Below are positions 45,127 through 54,283 of a DNA stretch of 64,000 nucleotides, one piece after another. Both the position numbers and the translations under genes were made by a program. The notes under the pieces were generated by a model. It searched no databases and had not been told where the DNA came from. It saw only the letters and a list, made by a program, of their open reading frames with translations. The stretch comes from Rhizobium leguminosarum bv. trifolii WSM2297 (GTDB lineage: Bacteria; Pseudomonadota; Alphaproteobacteria; Rhizobiales; Rhizobiaceae). Positions within the stretch are counted from its first letter, which is position 1, and each line of letters begins with the position of its first letter. The DNA lies in the NCBI RefSeq assembly GCF_000271845.1, contig NZ_JH719393.1, positions 682,001-746,000 on the forward strand, given 5' to 3'.

Positions 45127-46016
45127 TGTCCGCCGATACCGCGCTGGCGGCACCGCGCCGTCACCACTCCATCGACAGGGGGAGCTCGATCGGGCTCCTC
45201 CTCGTTGCCCTGCCGGTCTTCCTGCTCGCATGGCTGATCGTCTTTCCGATCTTTTCGGCGGTTGTCGGCACGATCTTCGTTCGCGGACCTGACGGCGCGA
45301 CGGAATTCTCGCTCGCCTCCTATCGGTTCTTCTTCACCGATGGCTACAGCGTCGACAATCTGTGGCTGACGCTCTGGACCACCGCCGTCTGCGGCATCCT
45401 GCTTTTGGCAATCGGCCTTCCGATCGCGCTTTATCTCCGCTTTTCGCAGGGGCGCCTTGCGGCTTACGTGCAGGGCCTCGCCATCTTTCCGATGTTCGTG
45501 CCGTCGATCATTCTCGCCTACGCGCTGATCAGGACCATCGGGCCGAACGGCACCGTCGACCTGCTGCTGAACTCCGTCGGTCTGCCGAAGCTGCGCACAC
45601 CCTATCTGACGCCCTGGGGACCGGTCATCGGCCTCGTCTGGGACAACCTTCCGCTGACGGTGCTGATGCTGACGGCCGGGCTCTCCTCGGTTTCGAACAG
45701 CGCCATCGAGGCTGCCCGTGATGTCGGGGCAAGACCGCTTCGGGTCTTCATCTCGATCATCCTGCCGCGCATGGGCAACTCCCTGCTGGTCACCGCTTCC
45801 TTCGCCGTGCTCGGCATCTTCTCGGCCTTCACCCTTCCCTATGTGCTCGGCCCGGCGTCGCCCGAGATGATGGGGCCGTTCATGCAGCGCACCTTCGCCG
45901 ACATGAACGACCCGCTTGATGCCATGACGCAGGCGGTCATCACATTCGGCTTCTGCCTGGTCTTCGGCATCTTTTATATCAGGTCGATCGCCCGCAACCG
46001 CGAGGCCCGGCCATGA
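45126..46016 (+). CDS. ABC transporter permease (AfuB/PotB-like)
   Basis: 296 residues, six membrane helices. EAA loop at AIEAARDVGARPLRVFISII followed by LPRMGNSLL. One-base overlap with the binding-protein gene and 4-nt overlap with the next permease. Confidence 0.92.
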   Translation: MSADTALAAPRRHHSIDRGSSIGLLLVALPVFLLAWLIVFPIFSAVVGTIFVRGPDGATEFSLASYRFFFTDGYSVDNLWLTLWTTAVCGILLLAIGLPIALYLRFSQGRLAAYVQGLAIFPMFVPSIILAYALIRTIGPNGTVDLLLNSVGLPKLRTPYLTPWGPVIGLVWDNLPLTVLMLTAGLSSVSNSAIEAARDVGARPLRVFISIILPRMGNSLLVTASFAVLGIFSAFTLPYVLGPASPEMMGPFMQRTFADMNDPLDAMTQAVITFGFCLVFGIFYIRSIARNREARP

Positions 46017-46840
46017 GTGTCGGCAAATCCGCCATCGCGCTACGCTTCGACTGGACCGGCCTGCTTTTCGCATGCCTGCTGACGCTGTTCATCGCGCTGC
46101 CGCTGATCGTCGTCGGCACATGGGCCTTCACCGAGGTCTGGCGTTATCCCTCGGTGATCCCGCAGCAGTTCGGCCTGCGCTTCTGGGGCCAGACGCTGGC
46201 GCGCAAGGATGTCTGGGACGCTCTGTTCCTCAGCCTGCGGCTGACGGCGACGGTGACCATTCTGTCCGCCATCATCTGCCTTCCCGCGGCTTACGCCTTT
46301 TCGCGCCTGCGCTTTCCCGGCAGGAACATCCTGTTCCTCTCGTTTCTCGCATCGCATGCCTTTCCGAAATTCGGCCTGCTCGTCGCCATTGCCGGCATCT
46401 TTCTGCAGCTCGGCCTGATCAGCACCTTCTGGGGCGTCGTGCTGATTCAGCTCGTCGGAACGCTGATGCTGATGATCTGGATCCCGGTCGCGGCCTTCCA
46501 GAATGTCGACCGGCGCATGGAAGAGGCGGCGCGTGACGCGGGTGCTGCGCCGCTGCGGGTCTTCTGGTCGATCACCCTGCCGCAGGCCGCGCCGACGATA
46601 TCGGCAGCGCTGCTCCTGACCTTCGTCGGCACTTTCTACGAAACCGAAGGCGCCTGGCTGATCGGCGCGCCGGAGATCCGCACTATGCCGGTGCTGATGA
46701 TCAGCTTCATCAACAATCAGATCGTCGTGCAATACGGCGCCGTGCTCTCCGTCATGCTGTGGGTGCCGTCCTTCATCGCGCTGATGTTTGCGCGCCGCGT
46801 GGTCGGCACCGGCGCCTTTGCCAGAGGTTTTGGCGCATGA
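46013..46840 (+). CDS. ABC transporter permease (PotC-like)
   Basis: 275 residues, six membrane helices. EAA loop MEEAARDAGAAPLRVFWSIT then LPQAAPTI. Starts with PRxxALRFDWTG-like cytoplasmic end. Pairs with the preceding permease. Confidence 0.92.
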   Translation: MSVGKSAIALRFDWTGLLFACLLTLFIALPLIVVGTWAFTEVWRYPSVIPQQFGLRFWGQTLARKDVWDALFLSLRLTATVTILSAIICLPAAYAFSRLRFPGRNILFLSFLASHAFPKFGLLVAIAGIFLQLGLISTFWGVVLIQLVGTLMLMIWIPVAAFQNVDRRMEEAARDAGAAPLRVFWSITLPQAAPTISAALLLTFVGTFYETEGAWLIGAPEIRTMPVLMISFINNQIVVQYGAVLSVMLWVPSFIALMFARRVVGTGAFARGFGA

Positions 46841-46874
46841 CGCGCCGCGCGTCATTTCAGAAAAGGGTTTGAGG

Positions 46875-47954
46875 ATGGCACATCTGGCGATCGAAGGCGT
46901 TTCGAAGCTGTTCGGAACCAGCTTTGCCGTTCGTGACTTCTCGCTCGAAGTCGGCGACGGCGAACTCGTCTGCCTGCTCGGCCCGTCCGGCTCCGGGAAG
47001 TCGACGCTGTTGCGGATGATCGGCGGTTTCGAGTGCCCGAGCGGCGGGACGATCCGCATCGATGCGAAAGATGTGACGAGCCTGCCGCCCGAGCGTCGCC
47101 CGACCGGCATGGTTTTCCAGAGCCACGCGCTCTGGACGCATATGGACGTCTTCAACAATATCGCCTTCGGCCTCAAGCTCCGCCGGCTGCCGAAAGCGGA
47201 AATCCGTGAGCGTGTCGAGAGCGCATTGGCGCTGGTCGGCCTTGCCGATTACGGCCGCCGGATGACGACGCAGCTGTCCGGCGGTCAGCAGCAGCGCGTC
47301 GCACTCGCCCGCTCGCTGGTGCTCGAGCCGAAGATCCTGCTGCTCGACGAGCCCTTCGCCAGCCTCGACCAGCACTTACGCGAAAGGCTGCGGGAGGAAG
47401 TGCGCGATATCCAGCAGCGCCTCGGCATCACCACGCTCTTCGTCACCCACGGCCAGGACGAGGCCCTGGCGCTCGCCGACCGCATCGTCGTCATGCGCGA
47501 TGGGCGCACCGAACAGATCGCCCCGCCGAGTCTGATCTACCGGCAGCCGCAGACGGCTTTCGTCGCCGGCTTCATCGGTTCGATGAATTTCGTCCAGAGC
47601 CACGTCAGGAGCGGCGTCTGCGAACATCCGCTCTTCCCGCTTGCCGTTCCCGTCAAAGATGGGCCGGTGACGCTGGCAACCCGCCCGGAAGCGCTGACGA
47701 TCCGTCCCTCGGACCGGGCGGATGCGGCGACAGTCCATCGCATCGTCGACTTCGGCACCCACAAGACGGTCGATATCGATCTTGTCGACGGCACCCGCCT
47801 GAAGGCGATGGTGGCGCCGGACGACCGGAGCCGGGCCGGGATGAAGGTCGAGCCGAGCTTCGCCGGCTTCTTCGTCTTCCGCGACAATCAACTCGTCCAT
47901 CAGTCGATGCCGGCAAAAGCCGATGCTGAAAGCGAACCGCTCCTGCGGGTGTAA
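46875..47954 (+). CDS. ABC transporter ATP-binding protein (PotA/FbpC-like, TOBE domain)
   Basis: 359 residues from the ATG at 46875 (GAGG upstream). Walker A GPSGSGKST near residue 37, Q-loop in GMVFQSHALWTHM, signature LSGGQQQRVALARSL, Walker B ILLLDEPFASLD, H-loop TLFVTHGQDEALAL. The C-terminal ~110 residues form a TOBE domain (LATRPEALTIRP). Completes the four-gene importer. Confidence 0.93.
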   Translation: MAHLAIEGVSKLFGTSFAVRDFSLEVGDGELVCLLGPSGSGKSTLLRMIGGFECPSGGTIRIDAKDVTSLPPERRPTGMVFQSHALWTHMDVFNNIAFGLKLRRLPKAEIRERVESALALVGLADYGRRMTTQLSGGQQQRVALARSLVLEPKILLLDEPFASLDQHLRERLREEVRDIQQRLGITTLFVTHGQDEALALADRIVVMRDGRTEQIAPPSLIYRQPQTAFVAGFIGSMNFVQSHVRSGVCEHPLFPLAVPVKDGPVTLATRPEALTIRPSDRADAATVHRIVDFGTHKTVDIDLVDGTRLKAMVAPDDRSRAGMKVEPSFAGFFVFRDNQLVHQSMPAKADAESEPLLRV

Positions 47955-47973
47955 CCGCTTGGAACGCGCCGGC

Positions 47974-48807
47974 TCACGCCTTGGTCCGGAAACCTTGCTG
48001 CAGCCAGGGATGCAGTGCCTTGCTGGCGGCGAGAATATCGCCCTTCCCCTCGACTTCGGCGCCGGAGAAACGGGTAACGATGCCGCCCGCCTCTTCGACC
48101 ATCAGCGCCGAGGCGCCGAAATCATGGATCGACAGCCCGTCCTCGAAAAATCCGTCCAGCCGGCCGCAGGCGACATAGGCGATCGACAACGCCGCCGAGC
48201 CGAGGCGGCGCACGCCCGCCGTATTGGCCATCAGGCGTTTGATGGCATCGAAATAGGTTTCTTCCGCAACCGCCTTGACCTGGCCGGGGATCGGCAGACC
48301 GGCGCCGACCAGCACGTTCTCGATGTCGCCGACATCGGCGCAGCGGATGCGTTCGCCGTTGAGATAGGCGCCGCCGCCGAGCTCGGCGCTGAACAACTCG
48401 TCCTGCATGGCGTCATAGACGACGCCGGCGACAAGCCTGCCGCCTTCGCCGATCGCGATCGTCATGCCGAAATGCGGGAGGCCCCAGGCATAGTTGGTGG
48501 TGCCGTCGATCGGGTCGATGTAGATGATCGGCGTGTCCGGTCCCGCGGTGCGGTTGCCGACGGCTTCCTCGCCCTGGATGGCATAATCCGGGAAGGCCTT
48601 GGTCATTTCATCGACGATGATCCGCTCGACGGCGACATCGATCTCGGTCTGATAGTCGCGCGGCGCTTTGGCGAGCATTTCCTGAGACGTTCGCCGGCGC
48701 AGCGAGCGGCGGGCGGTTTCGCCCGCCTTCAATACGGTCTCGGCAAGCACGACGAGGCGGGACGACACAGTCGGGGAAAGACGCGCTGATATCGGGGAGG
48801 ATGCCAT
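47974..48807 (-). CDS. Inositol monophosphatase-family phosphatase
   Basis: 277 residues. Metal-site motifs are present: IQGEEAVGN (Glu), YIDPIDGTTNYAWGLPHF (Asp-Pro-x-Asp-Gly-Thr) and a late Asp in SIHDFGASALMVEEAGG, where HDFGAS replaces the usual WDxAAG. The family dephosphorylates inositol, histidinol or nucleotide phosphates using Mg2+. Convergent with the ABC ATPase gene and followed upstream by a 130-nt gap, so it stands alone. Substrate undetermined. Confidence 0.88.
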   Translation of the reverse strand: MASSPISARLSPTVSSRLVVLAETVLKAGETARRSLRRRTSQEMLAKAPRDYQTEIDVAVERIIVDEMTKAFPDYAIQGEEAVGNRTAGPDTPIIYIDPIDGTTNYAWGLPHFGMTIAIGEGGRLVAGVVYDAMQDELFSAELGGGAYLNGERIRCADVGDIENVLVGAGLPIPGQVKAVAEETYFDAIKRLMANTAGVRRLGSAALSIAYVACGRLDGFFEDGLSIHDFGASALMVEEAGGIVTRFSGAEVEGKGDILAASKALHPWLQQGFRTKA

Positions 48808-48937
48808 GAAGAAAATCCGGATGCTGCAGTGTGGCGGGCGAATCGTGTCGAGCCAATCCCTTGGCAGACGCTGATGATGATTTTGTGAAGCTGCTTCAGC
48901 CTCGGCAACAATGATCTGACGATCGACGCCATACAGG

Positions 48938-49831
48938 CTATTTCAGAATCGCTTCAAGCTCTAAAATGGTCGGAAACGCCTTTGTCGTCCCGTGTCGGGA
49001 GACGGTGATGGCGGCGGCGGCCGCGGCGTGTTCGATAGCTGGCCTGTCCAAGCGCTGCCCGCGTAGCGCGCAGGATGCCAGAGCGACGGCCATAAACGTA
49101 TCGCCTGCACCTGTTGTATCGACCACATGGCAGGCGCGGGCGGGCACTTCAATGCTATCGCGCTGGTTCACAAGCATCGCGCCGTCGCCGCCGAGGGTCA
49201 GGACGACCTCGCGCAGGCCCCGGCTCAGGAGATATTCAGCGGCGTCCCTGCCTGTCGTTCCCGTCAGGGTCTGCGCCTCACCTTTGTTGAGAAAGGCAAT
49301 GTCGATCAGCGCCCAGAGATCGGAGAAATAGGAGCGCACCGGCGAGGGATTGAAGGCAGTGACCATGCCGATCGCTCTTGCATGCTCGAGGATGTCGCGG
49401 GTCGTCCGGTCGGACAGATTGCCCTGCAGCATCATGAGATCGCCGGGACCGGCCGTCGACAGAATTCGCCTAACTTGGGACAGGCACAGGCTTTGCGCCG
49501 ATTCCGTCGTCGTGACGATGGCGTTTTCGCCGCGCGGCAGCCGGAAGATGATCGAGACGTCGCTTGATGCATCTTCTATCTCGATCAGTTCGCTCTGAAG
49601 CGGTTCCTCCGCGAGGCAGCGGCGGATCGCATCGGCTCTCACATCCCTGCCGACAGGCGCCACCAGCGTTGTCGGCACGCCGCAACGGGCCATGACGACC
49701 GCCTGGTTCGTGCCCTTGCCGCCGAGATCGCTGCCACCGGGATTGCCGAGGATGGAGGCACCGATCACGGGAAGGTCGGAAACAGCGATGGTTTCGTCAA
49801 TGGCGATGTTGCCGACTATGTAGGCGCGCAT
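48938..49831 (-). CDS. PfkB-family (ribokinase-like) carbohydrate kinase
   Basis: 297 residues. The ribokinase fold is shown by GGSDLGGKGTNQAVVMARCG (sugar-binding N-terminal signature) and VVDTTGAGDTFMAVALA (signature 2, catalytic Asp in GAGD). It phosphorylates a sugar or nucleoside with ATP. Last gene in the minus-strand run that starts with lacI and a ribose-type ABC transporter, so it probably phosphorylates the imported sugar or a sugar released from the imported compound. Confidence 0.92.
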   Translation of the reverse strand: MRAYIVGNIAIDETIAVSDLPVIGASILGNPGGSDLGGKGTNQAVVMARCGVPTTLVAPVGRDVRADAIRRCLAEEPLQSELIEIEDASSDVSIIFRLPRGENAIVTTTESAQSLCLSQVRRILSTAGPGDLMMLQGNLSDRTTRDILEHARAIGMVTAFNPSPVRSYFSDLWALIDIAFLNKGEAQTLTGTTGRDAAEYLLSRGLREVVLTLGGDGAMLVNQRDSIEVPARACHVVDTTGAGDTFMAVALASCALRGQRLDRPAIEHAAAAAAITVSRHGTTKAFPTILELEAILK

Positions 49832-49855
49832 GCATCCACTTTCGCAAGGCTGACG

Positions 49856-50503
49856 CTAAAGGTAAGGCGCATCGTGAAAATCGATCTCAAGGTGCAACGC
49901 CTGGCCGAAGATCGCGCTCAATCGCGCCTTTTCATCCTCTTCCAGCATTTCTCCTGCAACGTCGAGTTCATTTTTCAACCATTGCGCCTGGGCGGCGAAG
50001 CCCGGCTCGACATGCAGGTCGACCCATTCCTTCAGCAGCGGATCGCTGATCGGGCGGCTGGCTGCTTCTTTCGACCATGTCCAATACATCCACTCGGCTG
50101 CAAACATCGCTGCCACAATATCGAGGAAACCGCCCCGCCGGGCGATCTCCAGCATGCCGGCGCGGAATGCCTCGACCCTAGGAATTCCGGTATCGAACGA
50201 CGAGGGATCGATTCCGCGGCTGGCGAAGGTGCGTTCGAAATAGGCGATCTGTTCGTTTGCAAGTGTGTCGAGAACTGCGATCAGCCAGCGTTTCTGCGCC
50301 ATCGTCTTGGCGGTCGCCGCCGCATAGGCGAAGATCGAGATGGCGCTGTCGACAAAAGCGCCCTCAAAGACGAGATAACGCTCGAAGGCCGCCTTTGTCA
50401 GCCTATCGTTTTGGACGTCCTCGACGAAGCGGTGGCTGAGCATCGCTCCAAGGACGGCGTCGTTTTCGCGTAGGATGCGGGCCGAAAGGCTTTCCGTCGC
50501 CAT
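49856..50503 (-). CDS. TenA-family protein (thiaminase II-like) without cysteine
   Basis: 215 residues from the ATG at 50503, 2 nt after the BtpA-family stop. All-helical TenA fold: VQNDRLTKAAFERYLVFEGA, the LIAVLDTLANEQIAYFERTF region and WVDLHVEPGFAAQAQWLKN, with the usual conserved Asp and Glu. There is no cysteine in the protein; the segment that holds the catalytic Cys in TenA_C enzymes reads AAEWMYW. It fits the TenA_E-type or a diverged paralogue. TenA hydrolyses aminopyrimidines from damaged thiamine; here the sugar-catabolic context suggests another substrate. Confidence 0.85.
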   Translation of the reverse strand: MATESLSARILRENDAVLGAMLSHRFVEDVQNDRLTKAAFERYLVFEGAFVDSAISIFAYAAATAKTMAQKRWLIAVLDTLANEQIAYFERTFASRGIDPSSFDTGIPRVEAFRAGMLEIARRGGFLDIVAAMFAAEWMYWTWSKEAASRPISDPLLKEWVDLHVEPGFAAQAQWLKNELDVAGEMLEEDEKARLSAIFGQALHLEIDFHDAPYL

Positions 50504-50505
50504 GC

Positions 50506-51348
50506 TCAGCCCTTCAGACCCGGTTCGGCTGCGGCGCGGAAGGCGCGCACGCGCTCGATATCGACAGGGTTCCACCAGACGCCGCCATGTTTCAGCGAGG
50601 ACGCGACGATGACGCCATTGGTACGGCTGAGAATATCGACGATATTGTCCTTGTTGACGCCGGAGCCAACGAGCAGCGGCAGATGTGTGGCCGCGCCGAT
50701 TTCCTCGATCTCCTCCATCGTTGCCGAATTGCCGGTCCGCTGGCCGGTGGCGATGACGCCATCGGCATCGAAGAAGGCGAGATCGCGCGTCAGTTCCTGG
50801 ATCGAGCGGTCGGCGACGATGGCGTGGCTTCCATGTTTGACGTGGCTGTCGGCGAAGACCTTGATGTGCTCGGCTCTCAGCAACGAGCGGTATCGCATGG
50901 CTTCAGCCGCCCTGCCCTCCATGAAGCCTTCGTTGGCGACATAGGCATTGGCCCATTGATTGACGCGGATGAATTTGGCCCCACCTGCCATGGCAATGGC
51001 GAAGGCTGGAATCGGCGCATTGGCCAGCACGTTGATGCCGAGCGGAACGCCGGCCACGCGCGCGATCCGGTCGGAGACGACAGACATGAAACCTGTCGTT
51101 TCCGGGCCGATATCTTCGGGCTTCGAGAATGGTACGTCGCCGTGGTTTTCGATGATCAGCCCATGCAGGCCGCCTTCCACGCAGGCTTCGGCGTCACGCA
51201 TGCACGCATCGTAGATCGCATCCATTGCCGCACCCCTGTAACGCGGCGCGCCTGGAAAGGCCGGGCAATGGATCATGCCGATCAGAACCCTGTCCCTGCC
51301 GAAAATGTCCCTAATGGCGTTGGACGGCCTGTCCGAAATTTCCTGCAT
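50506..51348 (-). CDS. BtpA/SgcQ-family TIM-barrel protein
   Basis: 280 residues from the ATG at 51348 (AAAGGGAA upstream). BtpA-family blocks: RVLIGMIHCPAFPGAPRYRG, LIIENHGDVPFSK, INVLANAPIPAFAIAMAGGA then KFIRVNQW, and ATGQRTGN with VGSGVNKDNI. BtpA was named for photosystem I assembly in cyanobacteria, but most bacterial members sit in sugar operons (E. coli SgcQ) and their reaction is unknown. The same is true here: it lies between a glutamine-amidotransferase-like gene and tenA in a LacI-linked operon. Confidence 0.9.
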   Translation of the reverse strand: MQEISDRPSNAIRDIFGRDRVLIGMIHCPAFPGAPRYRGAAMDAIYDACMRDAEACVEGGLHGLIIENHGDVPFSKPEDIGPETTGFMSVVSDRIARVAGVPLGINVLANAPIPAFAIAMAGGAKFIRVNQWANAYVANEGFMEGRAAEAMRYRSLLRAEHIKVFADSHVKHGSHAIVADRSIQELTRDLAFFDADGVIATGQRTGNSATMEEIEEIGAATHLPLLVGSGVNKDNIVDILSRTNGVIVASSLKHGGVWWNPVDIERVRAFRAAAEPGLKG

Positions 51349-51383
51349 GTCATTCCCTTTCCAATTCCTGCCGCGAGGTAGAA

Positions 51384-52157
51384 TCATGCCTGCTTTTCGG
51401 TGAGCCAACCGAGGATGTTTTTCCAGAGCCGGCCGTAGCCTTCCCATTCGCAGAAAGCAGGCGAGAGCCAGTGCGGGCCGATGTCCGATGTCCAGGCCGC
51501 CGTGCGGCCGGCACCGTGCCTGCCGACGACCAGCAGCGGATGGCCGCCCTGATCCTCCGGCAAGCGCGCGACAACCTCGACATCCGCGCGGTTTCGTGGC
51601 TCGACCTCGTTGACGCCGAGAAGCATCGGCCAGGCACCTTCGAGGTCCTTCATCGTCGGATGCTCCGGCTTCACCACCTCGGCAACAGTTCCCTCGGGAA
51701 TTTCGATGCGGTCATCATAAGGAAGGCACGTGACGGGCAGCGTGTCTTCGACCGGAGTGCGCCGCCAACGCGCCTTGCCGTCGATGCCCTGGAAGGAGAA
51801 ATATCCCCCGACCATCAGGAGGCCGCCGCCCTTCTCCACCCACACCTTCAGAAGCTTCAGGCGGTTCGGCACCGTGCGCGAATGCAGCCATACATCCGGC
51901 GGCAACAGCAGCGAGTTGGCGCCGATATCGGAGAGAATGATGGCGTCATAGGCGTCGAGCCCCGCCATCTCGAAGGGGAATTTCTCTACTGCCTCATGCG
52001 CCGGCATATAGGTGAGCTCGAAGGCGCTGCCAGCGAGCGCCTTGACCAGCGGTTCGGCGCCGAGATGGAAGGTGACGCTGCCGAACTGATCGAAGCCTTT
52101 GTAATGCGTGGCGGAGCTGACCCAGCTCTCGCCGACAAGGAGGATTTTTTTTGTCAT
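51384..52157 (-). CDS. Glutamine-amidotransferase-like protein (DUF1355/ThuA-like fold)
   Basis: 257 residues. Starts MTKKILLVGESWVSSATHYK, a flavodoxin-like strand-loop, with AYDAIILSDIGANSLLLPP and VWVEGGGLLMVGGYFSFQGI-like elements (WVEKGGGLLMVGGYFSFQG), and ends with RTAAWTSDIGPHWLSPAFCE. It resembles class-I glutamine-amidotransferase-like proteins (DUF1355). No clear Cys-His-Glu triad: the nucleophile position before GG lacks Cys, so hydrolysis of glutamine is unlikely. Sits between the phosphotriesterase-like and BtpA genes. Function unknown. Confidence 0.75.
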   Translation of the reverse strand: MTKKILLVGESWVSSATHYKGFDQFGSVTFHLGAEPLVKALAGSAFELTYMPAHEAVEKFPFEMAGLDAYDAIILSDIGANSLLLPPDVWLHSRTVPNRLKLLKVWVEKGGGLLMVGGYFSFQGIDGKARWRRTPVEDTLPVTCLPYDDRIEIPEGTVAEVVKPEHPTMKDLEGAWPMLLGVNEVEPRNRADVEVVARLPEDQGGHPLLVVGRHGAGRTAAWTSDIGPHWLSPAFCEWEGYGRLWKNILGWLTEKQA

Positions 52158-52194
52158 GGTCTGCGTTTACCTGTGATCGATTGAATGGATGGAG

Positions 52195-53274
52195 CTAGGC
52201 TCCGGCATGAAAGACGCGGCGCGGATTGCTGCGCATCATCTCGTCGAGAGCCGTCCTGTCGAGGCCGTGCCGCTGAAGACGGGGAAGGAAGTGGCGAATG
52301 ATATAGGCGTAGCCGTTGCCGCCGTAATGCGTCAGCATCATCTTCAAAAAGACGTCGTGCGACAGAAGAATCCGGTCGAGATAGCCGGCCTCGATCAGGC
52401 GCACGATCGCGCGCGCGGCCTCCTCGTCGCTCGGGCACTGCACCTGCTGATCGGCATAGAAGAAATCCATGCCAATCATGTCGTATTCGATGAAGGCGCC
52501 ACGCTCGGCAAGCTCGCTCTGATAGGCAATGTCGTCATGCGACGGATTCATGTGGCAAAGGACGGTGTGGCGGAGATCCGCCCCCTCTTCGGCCACCACG
52601 TCGAGCACGCGGTGGCCAAGACGGAACCAGCCCGGCAGATGCACCATCAGGGGAAGCCCGGTCAGCACCTGCGCCCGTGCAGCACCGCGCAGCGACTTCT
52701 CCTCCTCGGCGGTGAAATCCGAGGAGACGCCGATCTCGCCGATCAGGCCGATCCTGACGCCGGTACCGTCAACGCCTTCCCTTGCCTCGCGGACGATTTC
52801 CCCGGCGATGTCATCGACGCTCATTGCGGCGACGCTTTCCGGATGTGAGGAGCTGAGGTAATAGCCCGCCCCCATCACGATGTTGAGACCGGATGCTTTC
52901 GAGATGCGCTGGAGCGCCAGCGGATCGCGGCCGATGCCCTTGCAGGTCGGCTCCACCACCGTGCGGCCGCCCGCCGTGGCGAAATCCTTGAGTTCGCAGA
53001 TCGCCAGATGTTCGTCGTCGAGCGTGATATTGTGCTTGTTGACGAAGGGATCCTGTCGAAGTTCGCCGAGGATCTCCATGCAGACGAAGCTTTCTGCCAG
53101 ATATTGCCGCTCCGGCGTCTTCGGCGCATGCCACCAGCAACGGCAGTCATTGAGGATATGCTCGTGCATCAGCGTAACGCCGAGCGCATCCGCCGAAACG
53201 GGGCCGGTCACAGTCATCACCCTGCCAGAGCGGACATGCGCCTCGGACAGGCGCTCTGCTGTCGGTTCGCTCAT
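52195..53274 (-). CDS. Phosphotriesterase-family hydrolase (Php-like)
   Basis: 359 residues. (beta/alpha)8 amidohydrolase: LMHEHI (first His pair), IGLIGEIGVSS with Glu in the bridging position where PTE has carbamylated Lys, LPLMVHLPG and LRHTVLCHMNP (metal His), and ILLSHDVFLK (metal Asp). Relatives hydrolyse lactones, esters or phosphodiesters. Four nt follow the permease stop, so the gene is in the lacI-ABC operon. It probably opens a lactone or hydrolyses an ester of the imported compound. Confidence 0.9.
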   Translation of the reverse strand: MSEPTAERLSEAHVRSGRVMTVTGPVSADALGVTLMHEHILNDCRCWWHAPKTPERQYLAESFVCMEILGELRQDPFVNKHNITLDDEHLAICELKDFATAGGRTVVEPTCKGIGRDPLALQRISKASGLNIVMGAGYYLSSSHPESVAAMSVDDIAGEIVREAREGVDGTGVRIGLIGEIGVSSDFTAEEEKSLRGAARAQVLTGLPLMVHLPGWFRLGHRVLDVVAEEGADLRHTVLCHMNPSHDDIAYQSELAERGAFIEYDMIGMDFFYADQQVQCPSDEEAARAIVRLIEAGYLDRILLSHDVFLKMMLTHYGGNGYAYIIRHFLPRLQRHGLDRTALDEMMRSNPRRVFHAGA

Positions 53275-53278
53275 CGGC

Positions 53279-54283
53279 TCATCCTTTCCTGCTCAGCCCG
53301 AAACGGAAATTGGCCGTGAAGATGCGCGTGTTCAGCCAGATGGCGACGAGAATGATGGCGCCGGTGACGATCTGGGTGAAGAAGGGCGATATGTGCATCA
53401 GGATCAGGCCATTGCCGATGACGGCGATGGTCAGCGTGCCGAGTACGGTGCCGAGGATAGTGCCTCGCCCGCCCATCAACGATGTTCCGCCGAGCACCAC
53501 CGCCGCGATCACCTGCAACTCGAAACCAACGGCGGCATTGGACGAGCCGGAGCCGAGTCTGGCGGCGATCAGCAGGCCAGCGACCGCGCAGGCGATGCCG
53601 GAGATGATGTAGACCGAGGCGATGATCCATTTGGCCGGCATGCCGACACGCCGCGCCGCTTCCATGTTGGAGCCGACCGCCACGACCTGCCTGCCGTATT
53701 TCGTCGCGATGATGACGACATAGCCGAGAACGGCGATGACGAGGGCGATGATCGCCGGGATTGGGAAGCTCAGGATTTCGCCCCGGCCGAGCGCGAAGAA
53801 ACCGGGCGCATCCTTGATCGGGATGGAATAGCCCTGGGTCAGGTAGAGCGCCAGACCGCGCAGGATCGACAAGCCGGCGAGCGTCACGATGAAGGCCGGA
53901 ATGCCTTGATAGGCAACGAACCAGCCCTGGACCAGCCCCATGAAGGCGCCGAGCACGATCATGCCGATAACGACGGACGGCCACGGAATCCCCATCGCCA
54001 TGACGATCGCCGCGACGGCATTGACGAGCGCGACCTGCGAGCCGACCGACAAATCGATGCCGCCGGTGATGATGACGAAGGTCATGGCGATGGCGACGAT
54101 CAGGATCGGGGCAGCCTGGCGGACAATGTTCAGGATATTGCCGAGCGTGAAGAAGGTCTCGCTGCCGACCGAGAAGAAGATCATGCAGGCCAGGAAGAAG
54201 ATGGCGATCGACAGGACCTGCGCATGTTCGCCGAGGAAATCGGCGGCGCGAGAGCCGTGGCCGCGTTCCGTGTAAGCCGTCAT
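53279..54283 (-). CDS. Ribose-type ABC transporter permease (RbsC-like)
   Basis: 334 residues, about eight to ten membrane helices. GGIDLSVGSQVALVNAVAAI, the family hallmark, appears at about residue 72, and GELQVIAAVVLGGTSLMGGR-like sequence (FELQVIAAVVLGGTSLMGG) near 235. Overlaps the ATPase gene by 4 nt. Channel of the importer. Confidence 0.94.
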   Translation of the reverse strand: MTAYTERGHGSRAADFLGEHAQVLSIAIFFLACMIFFSVGSETFFTLGNILNIVRQAAPILIVAIAMTFVIITGGIDLSVGSQVALVNAVAAIVMAMGIPWPSVVIGMIVLGAFMGLVQGWFVAYQGIPAFIVTLAGLSILRGLALYLTQGYSIPIKDAPGFFALGRGEILSFPIPAIIALVIAVLGYVVIIATKYGRQVVAVGSNMEAARRVGMPAKWIIASVYIISGIACAVAGLLIAARLGSGSSNAAVGFELQVIAAVVLGGTSLMGGRGTILGTVLGTLTIAVIGNGLILMHISPFFTQIVTGAIILVAIWLNTRIFTANFRFGLSRKG

